NCBI GenBank assembly: GCA_022736555.1
Contig: DZCW01000001.1
Span: forward strand, 1-64,000
Source of the DNA: Candidatus Saccharimonas sp.
Lineage (GTDB): Bacteria > Patescibacteriota > Saccharimonadia > Saccharimonadales > Saccharimonadaceae
DNA: 64,000 nt
Direction of reading: 5' to 3'
The notes below the pieces were generated by a model. It searched no databases and was not told the origin of the DNA. It was given only the letters and a program-made list of their open reading frames with translations. Position numbers and translations under genes: made by a program. The first letter of the stretch is position 1. Every line of letters starts with the position of its first letter. This document shows positions 1 to 7,392 of the stretch, piece by piece.

Positions 1-2
1 TC

Positions 3-62
3 TGGGAAAACCTCAAAACCGACGGCAAAGTCGCTCAGTCTATTGCTAAGTATAATGGGTAG
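3..62 (+). CDS. C-terminal tail of an unidentified protein
   Basis: Only the last 19 codons and a TAG stop lie inside the window; the gene begins upstream. The tail reads WENLKTDGKVAQSIAKYNG. It has no recognisable motif and no function can be assigned. It is called coding because the frame is open from the window edge, its composition is protein-like, and it is followed by strong hairpins as expected at the end of a transcription unit. Confidence 0.45.
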   Translation, partial: WENLKTDGKVAQSIAKYNG

Positions 63-102
63 GGGGTACGATCAAAACCTAATTAACTAACAGGTTAATT
101 GC

Positions 103-134
103 AATATAGACCACCGATTTAGGTGGTCTATATT
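103..134. terminator. 13-bp perfect hairpin after the first gene tail
   Basis: Positions 103-115 and 122-134 are exact reverse complements around a 6-nt loop. No T-run follows on the plus strand, so it could be a bidirectional terminator or an RNA-stabilising structure. A smaller 7-bp hairpin (81-87 with 94-100) lies just before it. Confidence 0.5.
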
Positions 135-393
135 AGTTGTTGATGGTTTGAAGTGGCGGGGTTTTTATAGGAGGGCTATCACCTAGGTTTACTAGAAAAG
201 ATACCTTTAGGCCAAACAGGTTAAAGATATAAGCAGGTAAGGGGATTATATAAAAAACGACCAATCTCGCAGATGTGGTCGTTTTATTTTGTCTGAATCG
301 ATTTTTGGATTCAAACAGGTGCTTAATCATAGTATAGCACAGGCGGTATATTTGCAACACTATATATAAAATAAAAAGATGCTTATGTACATA
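135..393. other. gene-poor stretch with no convincing coding signal
   Basis: This stretch lies between the hairpin at 103-134 and the promoter at 394. It contains one terminator-like hairpin (254-285) and a minus-strand promoter-like box (TATACT, read leftward, around 330-335). A minus-strand frame is open through it, but it has no ribosome site, no family likeness and a stem-loop terminator inside it, so it is not called. A small RNA is possible, but no known RNA family was recognised. Confidence 0.4.
254..290. terminator. bidirectional intrinsic terminator
   Basis: A 10-bp stem (254-263 with 276-285) has a 12-nt loop. T-rich sequence follows on the plus strand, and a better six-T tract follows when it is read leftward. 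It separates the gene-poor stretch from the KGG-protein promoter. Confidence 0.6.
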
Positions 394-422
394 TTGACAT
401 AAAGCATAAGCTATGGTAATAT
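394..422 (+). promoter_or_regulatory. consensus promoter for the KGG protein gene
   Basis: TTGACA at 394-399, 17-bp spacer, TAATAT at 417-422. Predicted start of transcription is near 429, leaving an 89-nt leader before the gene. The leader holds a possible 18-codon upstream ORF (ATG 441, stop 495-497) with its own internal SD-ATG at 456-470. Confidence 0.8.
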
Positions 423-517
423 AAGAGTCATACACATATCATGTGTGAGGTAAAAAGAGGGGTTTTCATGTTTGAATTGACGTGGAAATCTTTTTAATTA
501 AGAGGAGAACTAAAATC

Positions 518-721
518 ATGGCAGGAACAAAAACTGGTGGACAAAAAGCAGCCGCTAAAAATTTAGCTCGTGATCCTTTGTTTTATGCAAAGATCGGTGC
601 TAAAGGTGGTCGTAATGGTAATACTGGTGGCTTTGCCGCTAACCCAGAACTAGCACGTATTGCTGGCGCCAAGGGTGGCCGTATCAGCCGTCGTAAAAAA
701 GTCGTTACAACCGAAGCCTAA
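518..721 (+). CDS. KGG-repeat general stress protein
   Basis: A small basic protein of 67 aa with two copies of a K/R-GG repeat (GAKGGRNGN near residue 27 and GAKGGRISR near residue 50). This is the pattern of the KGG/GsiB/Con-10 stress-induced family, thought to be hydrophilic desiccation or stress proteins; molecular function is unknown. An in-frame ATG-like extension begins at 482, but the start at 518 is chosen because AGGAGA lies 9-15 nt upstream and the repeat family begins with MAGTKTGGQ. It has its own strong promoter and terminator, so it is a monocistronic and probably highly expressed gene. Confidence 0.85.
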   Translation: MAGTKTGGQKAAAKNLARDPLFYAKIGAKGGRNGNTGGFAANPELARIAGAKGGRISRRKKVVTTEA

Positions 722-742
722 TCTAGATTAGATAACTTCAAT

Positions 743-772
743 AAAAAACGCACATTAAATTGTGCGTTTTTT
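743..772. terminator. bidirectional terminator between convergent genes
   Basis: Stem CGCACA/TGTGCG (749-754 with 761-766) is flanked by six A on the left and six T on the right, so it works in both directions. It ends the KGG gene and, read leftward, the minus-strand pair; its right arm overlaps the stop codon of the minus-strand gene. Confidence 0.85.
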
Positions 773-1247
773 ATTTTACTTTTTTACTGTAGCGTTTTAG
801 GGCGCAAGTCCTGGCTTCGTTGACTGTCCATTTATGGTTGCAGGCTAGGCATGAATAAATATTTGGTTTAGTCTGCATTCCAGTTGCATTACATTTTGGG
901 CAAGTACTGCGTGCATGTAGCCAATCGCGATAAGTGTCTAGGTTAGATTGAATAAAATTATTATCAATCACTAAATTATACTTATCCGTGAGTTCTTTGG
1001 CTTTATCCCAAGCCTCTCGTTCCATGGCGATTAATTCGATGTCGCGTTTATAGTCGACGTGGTCAAGCAACCCGTGCGCTAATTCGTGCAGTATCAAACT
1101 AACGCTGTCAGGACCGGCATTGTAGTATATGGTTTTTTCATCATGCGACCAATAAGAATCAGGCGACTCCTTGAATATGAACTGAGGATAATCGGATCTA
1201 AGCTGATTTATTAACGGGGTTATCGAGGGCATAGTAATAACATCCAT
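771..1247 (-). CDS. HExxH putative metallopeptidase with C-terminal zinc ribbon
   Basis: A protein of 158 aa. LILHELAHGLLDH near residue 54 is an HExxH zinc-metallopeptidase signature, and the setting resembles IrrE/ImmA-like and SprT-like domains. The C-terminus carries CPKC and CLAC pairs about 16 residues apart, a zinc ribbon. Substrate is unknown. It overlaps the end of the upstream ROK kinase gene by 50 nt, so translation is probably coupled. An internal ATG (1230-1232, MPSITPLI) is an equally plausible start and would shorten the overlap to 35 nt; neither start has a clear SD. Confidence 0.7.
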   Translation of the reverse strand: MDVITMPSITPLINQLRSDYPQFIFKESPDSYWSHDEKTIYYNAGPDSVSLILHELAHGLLDHVDYKRDIELIAMEREAWDKAKELTDKYNLVIDNNFIQSNLDTYRDWLHARSTCPKCNATGMQTKPNIYSCLACNHKWTVNEARTCALKRYSKKVK

Positions 1248-2019
1248 AAATTACGGCTAATTCGGGATATTTTGCCTGTACGAACGGCGGGCAGGGGATA
1301 TGGTTTGGTAATTTATCTCTTAATATGGATTGTAACTCTTCGCCGTATCTCTCGAAATAAGTGCCTACGCTACCACCAATGATGATAATATCGGGTTGTA
1401 AAATGGGGATTACAGCCAAAAATCCACGGCTAATTCGATCAGCGATTTTATGCCAAGTGCGTTTACTGGTTATATCGTGAGCGTATTTATGGTAAGTTTT
1501 TACGATGGCCTTACCAGAGGCAAAATCTTGCCATTCGCGTACTTTACCACGATATTCAATAAGGGCATGACCGGCTTCGCTGTTCCTTAGATCTGGGTTG
1601 ATATGTCCCTCGGTTATAATACCCGTGCCAATACCGGTGCTAATTGTTACATATAATGACTGGGCTGGTATGGTTTTTAAGAATCTAGTTTCGGATAAAC
1701 CAGCTAATTTAGCGTCATTTTCAATGAAAGTAGGTACATTATCTAAAAGCCCTTTTAAAGCTGATGCGACATTAAAATTTTCCCATGGCAGATTGCCACA
1801 CCAAACAACTACACCGTTTTTAATAACACCAGGAATCGCTACGACGATAGCCTCGACTGCTTTTCCTGTATATTTTTCCTGGATTATATTTTTTAGTGTT
1901 TTTATGTATTCTTTTGTGTCGTGCGGAGTTGCGAATTTTACTTGTTCGCCCAAAACGCCGTCTTTGTCAAAGCTAGCGACTAATGTTTTTGTTCCACCTG
2001 TATCAACTGCTATTATCAT
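1198..2019 (-). CDS. ROK-family sugar kinase-like protein
   Basis: A protein of 273 aa with the actin-like ATPase fold of ROK proteins: DTGGTKT phosphate-1 loop at residues 6-12, STGIGTGI phosphate-2 at about 126-134, and IIGGSVG near residue 213. Family members phosphorylate glucose, N-acetylmannosamine and similar sugars, or act as repressors; this one has no N-terminal HTH, so a kinase is likelier. The usual zinc-binding CxCGxxGC segment after EAGH is missing, so substrate cannot be told. TATGAT at 2031-2036 (read leftward) gives a predicted +1 five nt before the ATG, with no SD: a likely leaderless start. Confidence 0.8.
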   Translation of the reverse strand: MIIAVDTGGTKTLVASFDKDGVLGEQVKFATPHDTKEYIKTLKNIIQEKYTGKAVEAIVVAIPGVIKNGVVVWCGNLPWENFNVASALKGLLDNVPTFIENDAKLAGLSETRFLKTIPAQSLYVTISTGIGTGIITEGHINPDLRNSEAGHALIEYRGKVREWQDFASGKAIVKTYHKYAHDITSKRTWHKIADRISRGFLAVIPILQPDIIIIGGSVGTYFERYGEELQSILRDKLPNHIPCPPFVQAKYPELAVIYGCYYYALDNPVNKSA

Positions 2020-2030
2020 GTTTCTAGTTT

Positions 2031-2083
2031 ATCATAATGAGCTAATGTTGCTTTTTATTTGAAATAGATACATAATAACATTA
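2031..2083. promoter_or_regulatory. divergent promoter region, ROK gene / LPXTG-like protein
   Basis: Leftward: TATGAT at 2036-2031 for the ROK gene. Rightward: TTGCTT (2049-2054), 16-bp spacer, CATAAT (2071-2076), predicted +1 near 2083. The two units share only about 80 bp of control DNA. Confidence 0.5.
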
Positions 2084-2099
2084 TAAACAGAGGTAGTGC

Positions 2100-2492
2100 A
2101 TGAGTTTAACTAAACGGACAAATCAAATTGGTTCAATCACAGGCTATATATTTATAGGCGTTATTTTAGCATTTGGTTTAATGATAGCCGTTTATTACGT
2201 CAGACAACATAGTGAACAGGCGCGCAAAGATCAGGCAATAGCTATCTATGAAAAACAACAGGCTGACAAAAAGGCGACCGAAGCAAAAAATCAAAAGAAA
2301 CCAGTTGTCGTGACTGATGACTCTGATAGTTCCAGCAAGGCGAATGGTCAGCTAGCAACCACTGGCGCTGCACAATTAATGCCAGAAACTGGTATCGAAA
2401 TTGGTTTTAGTAAATTATTTGGTACTTTTGCGCTAACTACTGCGATAGTTGGATATATATCGTCGAGGTATCGGCTATCGCGTTCTCTTTGA
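2100..2492 (+). CDS. membrane-spanning small protein with LPXTG-like C-terminus
   Basis: A protein of 130 aa. Residues about 15-33 form a hydrophobic segment (N-terminal anchor or signal), followed by a Lys/Gln/Ala-rich coiled linker, a Ser/Asp stretch, then LMPETG near residue 93, a second hydrophobic stretch and a basic tail (SSRYRLSRS). That order (LPXTG-like box, hydrophobic helix, positive tail) is the cell-wall sorting signal layout, although the first Leu-Pro is Met-Pro. No sortase gene is in the window. The SD-like AGAGGTAG lies 6-10 nt before the ATG. No homologue family is recognised. Confidence 0.7.
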   Translation: MSLTKRTNQIGSITGYIFIGVILAFGLMIAVYYVRQHSEQARKDQAIAIYEKQQADKKATEAKNQKKPVVVTDDSDSSSKANGQLATTGAAQLMPETGIEIGFSKLFGTFALTTAIVGYISSRYRLSRSL

Positions 2493-2517
2493 CTTGTATC
2501 TGTATCTGAGGTACAAT
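2489..2517 (+). promoter_or_regulatory. rpsA operon promoter
   Basis: TTGACT (2489-2494), 17-bp spacer, TACAAT (2512-2517). The TGA stop of the preceding gene (2490-2492) sits inside the -35 box. The leader of about 68 nt contains a short stem-loop (AGGCA near 2530 with TGCCT near 2554). Confidence 0.75.
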
Positions 2518-2591
2518 GTAAGTAATCGTAGGCAACTGTTTTGCATGTGCCTCGAAAATATTAATTTAAGGAAGGAGTCTGAATAAGACTT

Positions 2592-3668
2592 ATGGCAACA
2601 AAAGCCACAACAATGGATGAATTGCTCGCTGCCGAAGGCGACAGTGTCAAGCAATTAACACAAGGTGAATCAGTCACCGGAACTGTTCTAACAATTCGTA
2701 AACATGAAGTACTAGTTGATCTAGGTGCGCAAGGCATCGGTCTAGTCCCACGCCGTGAAGTCGGCTTTTATCGAAATTTAAATATTGGTGATGAAATATC
2801 GGCAAGTATCGTTGATACCGAGCTTGATAATGGTTACTCGTTGCTATCACTCCGCAAGGCTGCCAAAGACCGCGGTTGGGATGAAGTTATCGCTAAAATG
2901 GAATCTGGCGATATTATCGAAGTTTCGCCATATGATGCAAACCGTGGTGGTTTGTTAGTTGAATATGATGGTGTTCGTGGTTTCTTGCCTGTCTCACAAT
3001 TATCGGCCGAGCATTATCCTCGCGTTGGTAGCAGTGACAAGGATGAGATCTTGCAACGTTTGAACGTATTGATCGGTAAAAAACTTATCGTTCGTATTTT
3101 AGACTGTGATCGCAAAGCTAATAAATTAATTTTTAGCGAAAAAGAAGCCATCAAAGACGGTCTAGCTGCTAGATTTGAAAAACTAGCCGTAGGCGACAAA
3201 GTCAAAGGTGTTGTAACTGGTGTTGTTGATTTCGGCGTATTCGTTAATGTTGACGGTATCGAAGGATTAGTCCACATCAGCGAAATTAGTTGGGAACGTG
3301 TTAATAATCCAGCCGACTACGTAAAAGTAGGCGACACGATCGATGCTAAGATAATTGCTATCGACAAAGACCGCCTAAGCCTAAGTATTAAACAATTGTC
3401 CGAAGACCCATGGATGACCGAAGTTGACCAATTCAAACCTGGCGACAAAGTCAAAGGTACGATTACTCGTATCACACCATTCGGCGCATTCGTCCAGATT
3501 AGTCCAGCCGTCGAAGCCTTGGTTCACATCAGTGAATTAGGTGGTGGTGACGATGTTGATCCTGAAAAAGTATTTACGCTAAATGAACGCAAAGAATTTG
3601 TAGTTCTAGAGATCGAAAAAGAGAGTCGCAAGATTTCCCTTAGTTTGACTAGCAAACCTAAAAAATAA
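2592..3668 (+). CDS. rpsA: ribosomal protein S1 (four S1 domains)
   Basis: A 358-aa protein with four consecutive S1 RNA-binding domains at roughly residues 22-88, 104-185, 200-270 and 285-355; domains 3 and 4 carry the typical GxxxFGVFV/GAFV...LVHISE signature. S1 helps the 30S subunit bind structured mRNAs with leaders. The E. coli protein has six domains; four is usual in Actinobacteria, Firmicutes and CPR. SD AAGGAAGGAG lies at 2569-2578. It heads a co-directional set with infB (41-nt gap) and a DUF5663 gene (39-nt gap). Confidence 0.92.
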   Translation: MATKATTMDELLAAEGDSVKQLTQGESVTGTVLTIRKHEVLVDLGAQGIGLVPRREVGFYRNLNIGDEISASIVDTELDNGYSLLSLRKAAKDRGWDEVIAKMESGDIIEVSPYDANRGGLLVEYDGVRGFLPVSQLSAEHYPRVGSSDKDEILQRLNVLIGKKLIVRILDCDRKANKLIFSEKEAIKDGLAARFEKLAVGDKVKGVVTGVVDFGVFVNVDGIEGLVHISEISWERVNNPADYVKVGDTIDAKIIAIDKDRLSLSIKQLSEDPWMTEVDQFKPGDKVKGTITRITPFGAFVQISPAVEALVHISELGGGDDVDPEKVFTLNERKEFVVLEIEKESRKISLSLTSKPKK

Positions 3669-3709
3669 ACGTAACATTAGCCTCTAGGGGCAGAAGGAGC
3701 TTTCAGAAT

Positions 3710-5482
3710 ATGGCCGAGAAAGTTATTTTTATCGCCGATTCAATCACCGTAGGTGAACTTGCTGAAAAGCTTAATCTGCCCGTTACGAATTTGGTTGGTG
3801 AATTATTTAAAAACGGTATTGTTGCTACGATCAATCAGCGTATTGATTTTGAAACAGCTACGATCATCGTTGAAGAATTAGGTATTTTAGACACCGAAGT
3901 CCGTAAAAAGGTTGCCGAGACAAAAAGTCTTCGTAAGGTTCATGAATTATCTGACAAAGCCGTCGCTAGACCACCGATCGTGGCAGTTATGGGTCACGTT
4001 GACCATGGCAAGACGACTCTACTGGATGCGATTTTGAAAACCAAGGTTGCCGAAGGTGAAGCTGGTGGTATTACTCAGCATATTAGTGCGTATCAAACGG
4101 TTCATAGTGGCCGTTCGATAACTTTACTCGATACCCCTGGACACGAAGCTTTTGCGGCTTTGCGCCAACACGGTGCCGAGCTAACTGACGTCGTAGTTAT
4201 TGTGGTCGCAGCCGATGATGGCGTGAAACCTCAAACGATCGAAGCTATCCGTTTTGCTAAATCAGCCAATGCGAAAATTGTTGTTGCTATCAATAAAATT
4301 GACAAAGAAGCCGCTGATTCTGCTAGGGTCAAGGCTCAACTGGCTAGTGAACATGGTCTAAACCCCGAAGAATGGGGTGGTGATACGGTTATGGTCGAAG
4401 TTAGTGCTAAAACTGGCAAGAATATTGATAAATTGCTAGACCTAGTGCTGTTAGTCGCTGACCTAGAGGACTTAAAGGCCGACATCGACACACCAGCAGA
4501 AGGTTTAGTAATTGAATCACATATGGAGACTGGGCGTGGGCCAGTTGTTGGTCTGTTAGTAAAACAAGGTGTGTTAAAGCCAGGCAACTTTCTAGTTGCT
4601 GGTACTACCTATGGTAAAATTCGTACCTTGCTTGATTTTATGGGTAAACCGCTCAAAGAAGCCGGTCCATCAACTCCAGCTAACGTTACTGGGTTCAAGG
4701 AATTACCTCAATTTGGTGATAACTTCGTAATCGTAAAAAGCGAAAAAGAAGCGCGCCAACAGGTATCGATGGTTCAAATCGAGCGTGATAAAAACGCTGC
4801 CAGCACGAATATTACCGGTGCCGATCTGCTAAGAATGATGAATCAACAACATGAATCACAGGATTTGAACGTAATTGTAAAAGCCGATGTTCAGGGTTCT
4901 CTGACGTCTGTTGTTGATAGCTTGAAACTTATTAATACCGAAGGCGAAATTATGTTGCACGTTGTTAGTAGTGGTGTGGGCAATATTACAGAAACCGATA
5001 TTCGGTTAGCGACTGATAGAAATACCATAATTTATGGGTTCAATGTTGATATGTCGACTGCGGTCAAACAATTAGCGATGCGTGACCATATCCAAGTTAG
5101 GATGTTCAAGGTAATTTATAAATTACTGGATGATGCTCGCGAAACAATGGAAGCTATGCTACAACCTGAAGTTATTGAAACCGAAGTAGGTAAGCTAACT
5201 ATCAAGGGTATATTCAGAACCCTCAAGGATGAAGTTATTGTTGGGGGTGAAGTTACTAGCGGTAAAGTTGCTGCTGGACTACTTGCCAGAGTAAAACGTA
5301 AAAATGAACAATTATTCGAGGCCGAGGTCAGTAATGTCCAGCGCCAACAACAGGAAGCCAAAGAAGTTTTCGAGGGTGAAATGTGTGGGCTTAGCCTAAA
5401 GACTAATAAAAAAATAACACTCGAAGAGGGTGACAAGCTTGAACTATTTACTCGTGAACTCGTAAAGCGTAAACTAAAATAA
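3710..5482 (+). CDS. infB: translation initiation factor IF-2
   Basis: A protein of 590 aa. The G domain starts at about residue 88, with G1 GHVDHGKT, G3 DTPGH, G4 NKID and G5 SAK all intact, followed by the beta-barrel domain II, domain III and the C-terminal fMet-tRNA-binding domain. Only a short N-terminal IF2_N-like helical domain (residues about 1-52) precedes it, so the long low-complexity N-terminus of E. coli IF-2 is absent. IF-2 places initiator tRNA on the 30S subunit. It matters here because fmt and def are nearby and many genes look leaderless. SD AGAAGGAG precedes the ATG. Confidence 0.97.
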   Translation: MAEKVIFIADSITVGELAEKLNLPVTNLVGELFKNGIVATINQRIDFETATIIVEELGILDTEVRKKVAETKSLRKVHELSDKAVARPPIVAVMGHVDHGKTTLLDAILKTKVAEGEAGGITQHISAYQTVHSGRSITLLDTPGHEAFAALRQHGAELTDVVVIVVAADDGVKPQTIEAIRFAKSANAKIVVAINKIDKEAADSARVKAQLASEHGLNPEEWGGDTVMVEVSAKTGKNIDKLLDLVLLVADLEDLKADIDTPAEGLVIESHMETGRGPVVGLLVKQGVLKPGNFLVAGTTYGKIRTLLDFMGKPLKEAGPSTPANVTGFKELPQFGDNFVIVKSEKEARQQVSMVQIERDKNAASTNITGADLLRMMNQQHESQDLNVIVKADVQGSLTSVVDSLKLINTEGEIMLHVVSSGVGNITETDIRLATDRNTIIYGFNVDMSTAVKQLAMRDHIQVRMFKVIYKLLDDARETMEAMLQPEVIETEVGKLTIKGIFRTLKDEVIVGGEVTSGKVAAGLLARVKRKNEQLFEAEVSNVQRQQQEAKEVFEGEMCGLSLKTNKKITLEEGDKLELFTRELVKRKLK

Positions 5483-5521
5483 AGTAAGATTTAAAAATAG
5501 GGCGAAGGGTAAAAAACCGAT

Positions 5522-5950
5522 ATGTTCCAACTAGATGACAAATTTCTACAAGATATTGGATTAAATGATCTGCCAGAAGAACAAAAAAAGCCATTCTTGC
5601 AACATATTTACGACGAGCTAGAGCTTCGGGTAGGTACTAAATTGTCCGATGGTATGAATGATGATCAGTTAGAAGAGTTTGAATCAATTATTGATCATAA
5701 TGATGACGTTGTGGTTGATTGGTTAGCAAAAAATGCCCCTGACTATCATAATGATGACGTATTTATGCAACTACAGACTTCGACTGATTTGGATGTTAAC
5801 AACCCGGACCTACGTGCCGAGTATGCTGCCACTAAATGGCTAAGTGTGAACCGACCAGATTATCGAAATGTAGTTACTCAAGTGCTGGACGAGATAAAGG
5901 CTGAAGTTATTGCTGGTCGTGATGTGATTCTCGACAAAAACCTTGCCTAG
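5522..5950 (+). CDS. DUF5663-like acidic protein
   Basis: A 142-aa acidic helical protein beginning MFQLDDKFLQDIGLNDLP and containing EEQKKPFLQHIYDELELRVG, a pattern I recognise from the CPR-associated DUF5663 family of unknown function. It has no catalytic motif, signal peptide or membrane helix. It follows infB by 39 nt on the same strand. Its TAG stop (5948-5950) overlaps the stop of the convergent fmt gene (5947-5949): the palindrome CTAG serves both strands. Confidence 0.8.
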   Translation: MFQLDDKFLQDIGLNDLPEEQKKPFLQHIYDELELRVGTKLSDGMNDDQLEEFESIIDHNDDVVVDWLAKNAPDYHNDDVFMQLQTSTDLDVNNPDLRAEYAATKWLSVNRPDYRNVVTQVLDEIKAEVIAGRDVILDKNLA

Positions 5951-6834
5951 ATATAGCCATTTATAAAATTTTTAGCCGACATTATTCGCCCACTAGGTGC
6001 GATTAGTTCATCGATCGATAGATATTTACCGTCTTGGCATAATATGTCGAGTGGGGTTTCGTGTGTTTCTGAGACATGTGCTTTTAGGATCACGATTTGA
6101 TGTCCATAGATATTAATTTTTGTTTTTGGAAAGCTTAAATGGGCTCTAATCAAACGCTCGGCTGCTGTTGCTGTAATTTCGTCGGGTTTTAGCCAAGTTT
6201 CGGATTTATCGATCAATTTACAATAAGTGGCCTGAGTGTCATCTTGTGGGGTTGGCTGTAACGAACCATCAAATATACCAGGCAGTAATGCTAGCAAAAC
6301 TGCTGCGCCAGCTTGGGCTAATGTTTTATATAATTCTGGGCTTGTTTCTGTGCCCGACAGTTCGTGAATTATTTGTCCATAAACTGGTCCGGCATCCATG
6401 CCAGCGGTAAGTTTCATAATTGATACGCCAGTTTGCTTATCGCCATTTTGAATAGCGGTTTCGATAGGTGATGGTCCGCGGTATTTTGGCAAAAGTGATG
6501 GGTGGACATTAATAATTCCCGGATTGAACAAATTAATAATTGATTTGGGGATGATTTTTCCAAAGCTAACTAACACCCCAGCTGGATTAGTCCCGATGCT
6601 TTTAACATTATTATCTATATCTGACACTTTAGTTGGCTGCCAAACAGCTATGTTGTTTTCGACGGCAAATTTTTTGACACTTGGGGCTACTAATGATTGT
6701 CCGCGACCACTTTTGCTATCAGGTTTCGTAACGACGGCTGTAATATTATAGCCAAACGCAACTAGGCTACGTAAAACTTCTAAACTGAAATCATCAGTCC
6801 CAAAGAATACTATTGTTTTTGACGTATTTTTCAT
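5947..6834 (-). CDS. fmt: methionyl-tRNA formyltransferase
   Basis: A protein of 295 aa that formylates Met-tRNA(fMet) with 10-formyl-tetrahydrofolate. N-terminal FFGTDDFSLEVL, central NVHPSLLPKYRGPSPI (catalytic Asn/His region, about residues 109-124) and TGVSIMKLTAGMDAGPV are diagnostic, followed by the smaller C-terminal tRNA-binding barrel. Its start overlaps the end of def by 41 nt, so the two are translationally coupled in the order priA-def-fmt. Confidence 0.96.
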   Translation of the reverse strand: MKNTSKTIVFFGTDDFSLEVLRSLVAFGYNITAVVTKPDSKSGRGQSLVAPSVKKFAVENNIAVWQPTKVSDIDNNVKSIGTNPAGVLVSFGKIIPKSIINLFNPGIINVHPSLLPKYRGPSPIETAIQNGDKQTGVSIMKLTAGMDAGPVYGQIIHELSGTETSPELYKTLAQAGAAVLLALLPGIFDGSLQPTPQDDTQATYCKLIDKSETWLKPDEITATAAERLIRAHLSFPKTKINIYGHQIVILKAHVSETHETPLDILCQDGKYLSIDELIAPSGRIMSAKNFINGYI

Positions 6835-7369
6835 AGTCCAACGGTCTTAGTTCACCTTTATTATCTAATTTGTAGAATGCATCCTTATTGTCACGAATGT
6901 GGTCAATAAAAACAATTCCATTTATATGATCGATTTCGTGTTGAATGATTCTAGCCAAGAAATCTTCGGCTTTGAAACGAACTTCATTACCATCGATATC
7001 CACAGCCTTAACGCGGACTTTAGTATGGCGGGGGACTTTGCCGTAAACGTCCGGCACACTCAGGCAGCCTTCGTAGTCGTATACTATGTCACCCTCAAAT
7101 TTTACAATTTGCGGATTAATAAGTGCCGTAAAATCACGTACGGCTTTATCGTCGAAGTCGCTACGTATAATAACCACGCGATCCATATGTCCAATTTGTA
7201 CTGCCGATATGGCAGCGCTAATCTCGTGTGGGCGAGTGTCTTCCCAATCAAGGGCGACATTTGTCAGATTATCAACCAACTCTAAGATTTCAGGTGTTAC
7301 CACATGAACTTTCTTGGATCTTTCGCGTAAACGTGGATCCGGCAGAGCTATGATGCTTTCTTTTTTCAT
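6794..7369 (-). CDS. def: peptide deformylase
   Basis: A 191-aa metallohydrolase that removes formyl from nascent N-terminal Met. Motif 1 appears as SAAISAVQIG (usually GxGxAAxQ), motif 2 as EGCLS with the metal-binding Cys, and motif 3 as QHEIDH with the HExxH ligands. Motif 1 is slightly degenerate but its key Gln is present. It lies 23 nt after priA and overlaps fmt, so formylation and deformylation genes are in one operon. Confidence 0.95.
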   Translation of the reverse strand: MKKESIIALPDPRLRERSKKVHVVTPEILELVDNLTNVALDWEDTRPHEISAAISAVQIGHMDRVVIIRSDFDDKAVRDFTALINPQIVKFEGDIVYDYEGCLSVPDVYGKVPRHTKVRVKAVDIDGNEVRFKAEDFLARIIQHEIDHINGIVFIDHIRDNKDAFYKLDNKGELRPLDYEKYVKNNSILWD

Positions 7370-7392
7370 TGTTTTTATTATACCAGGGGCGG

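Noticed and set aside
133-435. Open minus-strand frame of about 100 codons
   Set aside because: No ribosome site, no family likeness, low-complexity hydrophobic content, and a terminator hairpin lies inside it. The only -10-like box on that strand would start transcription within the frame.
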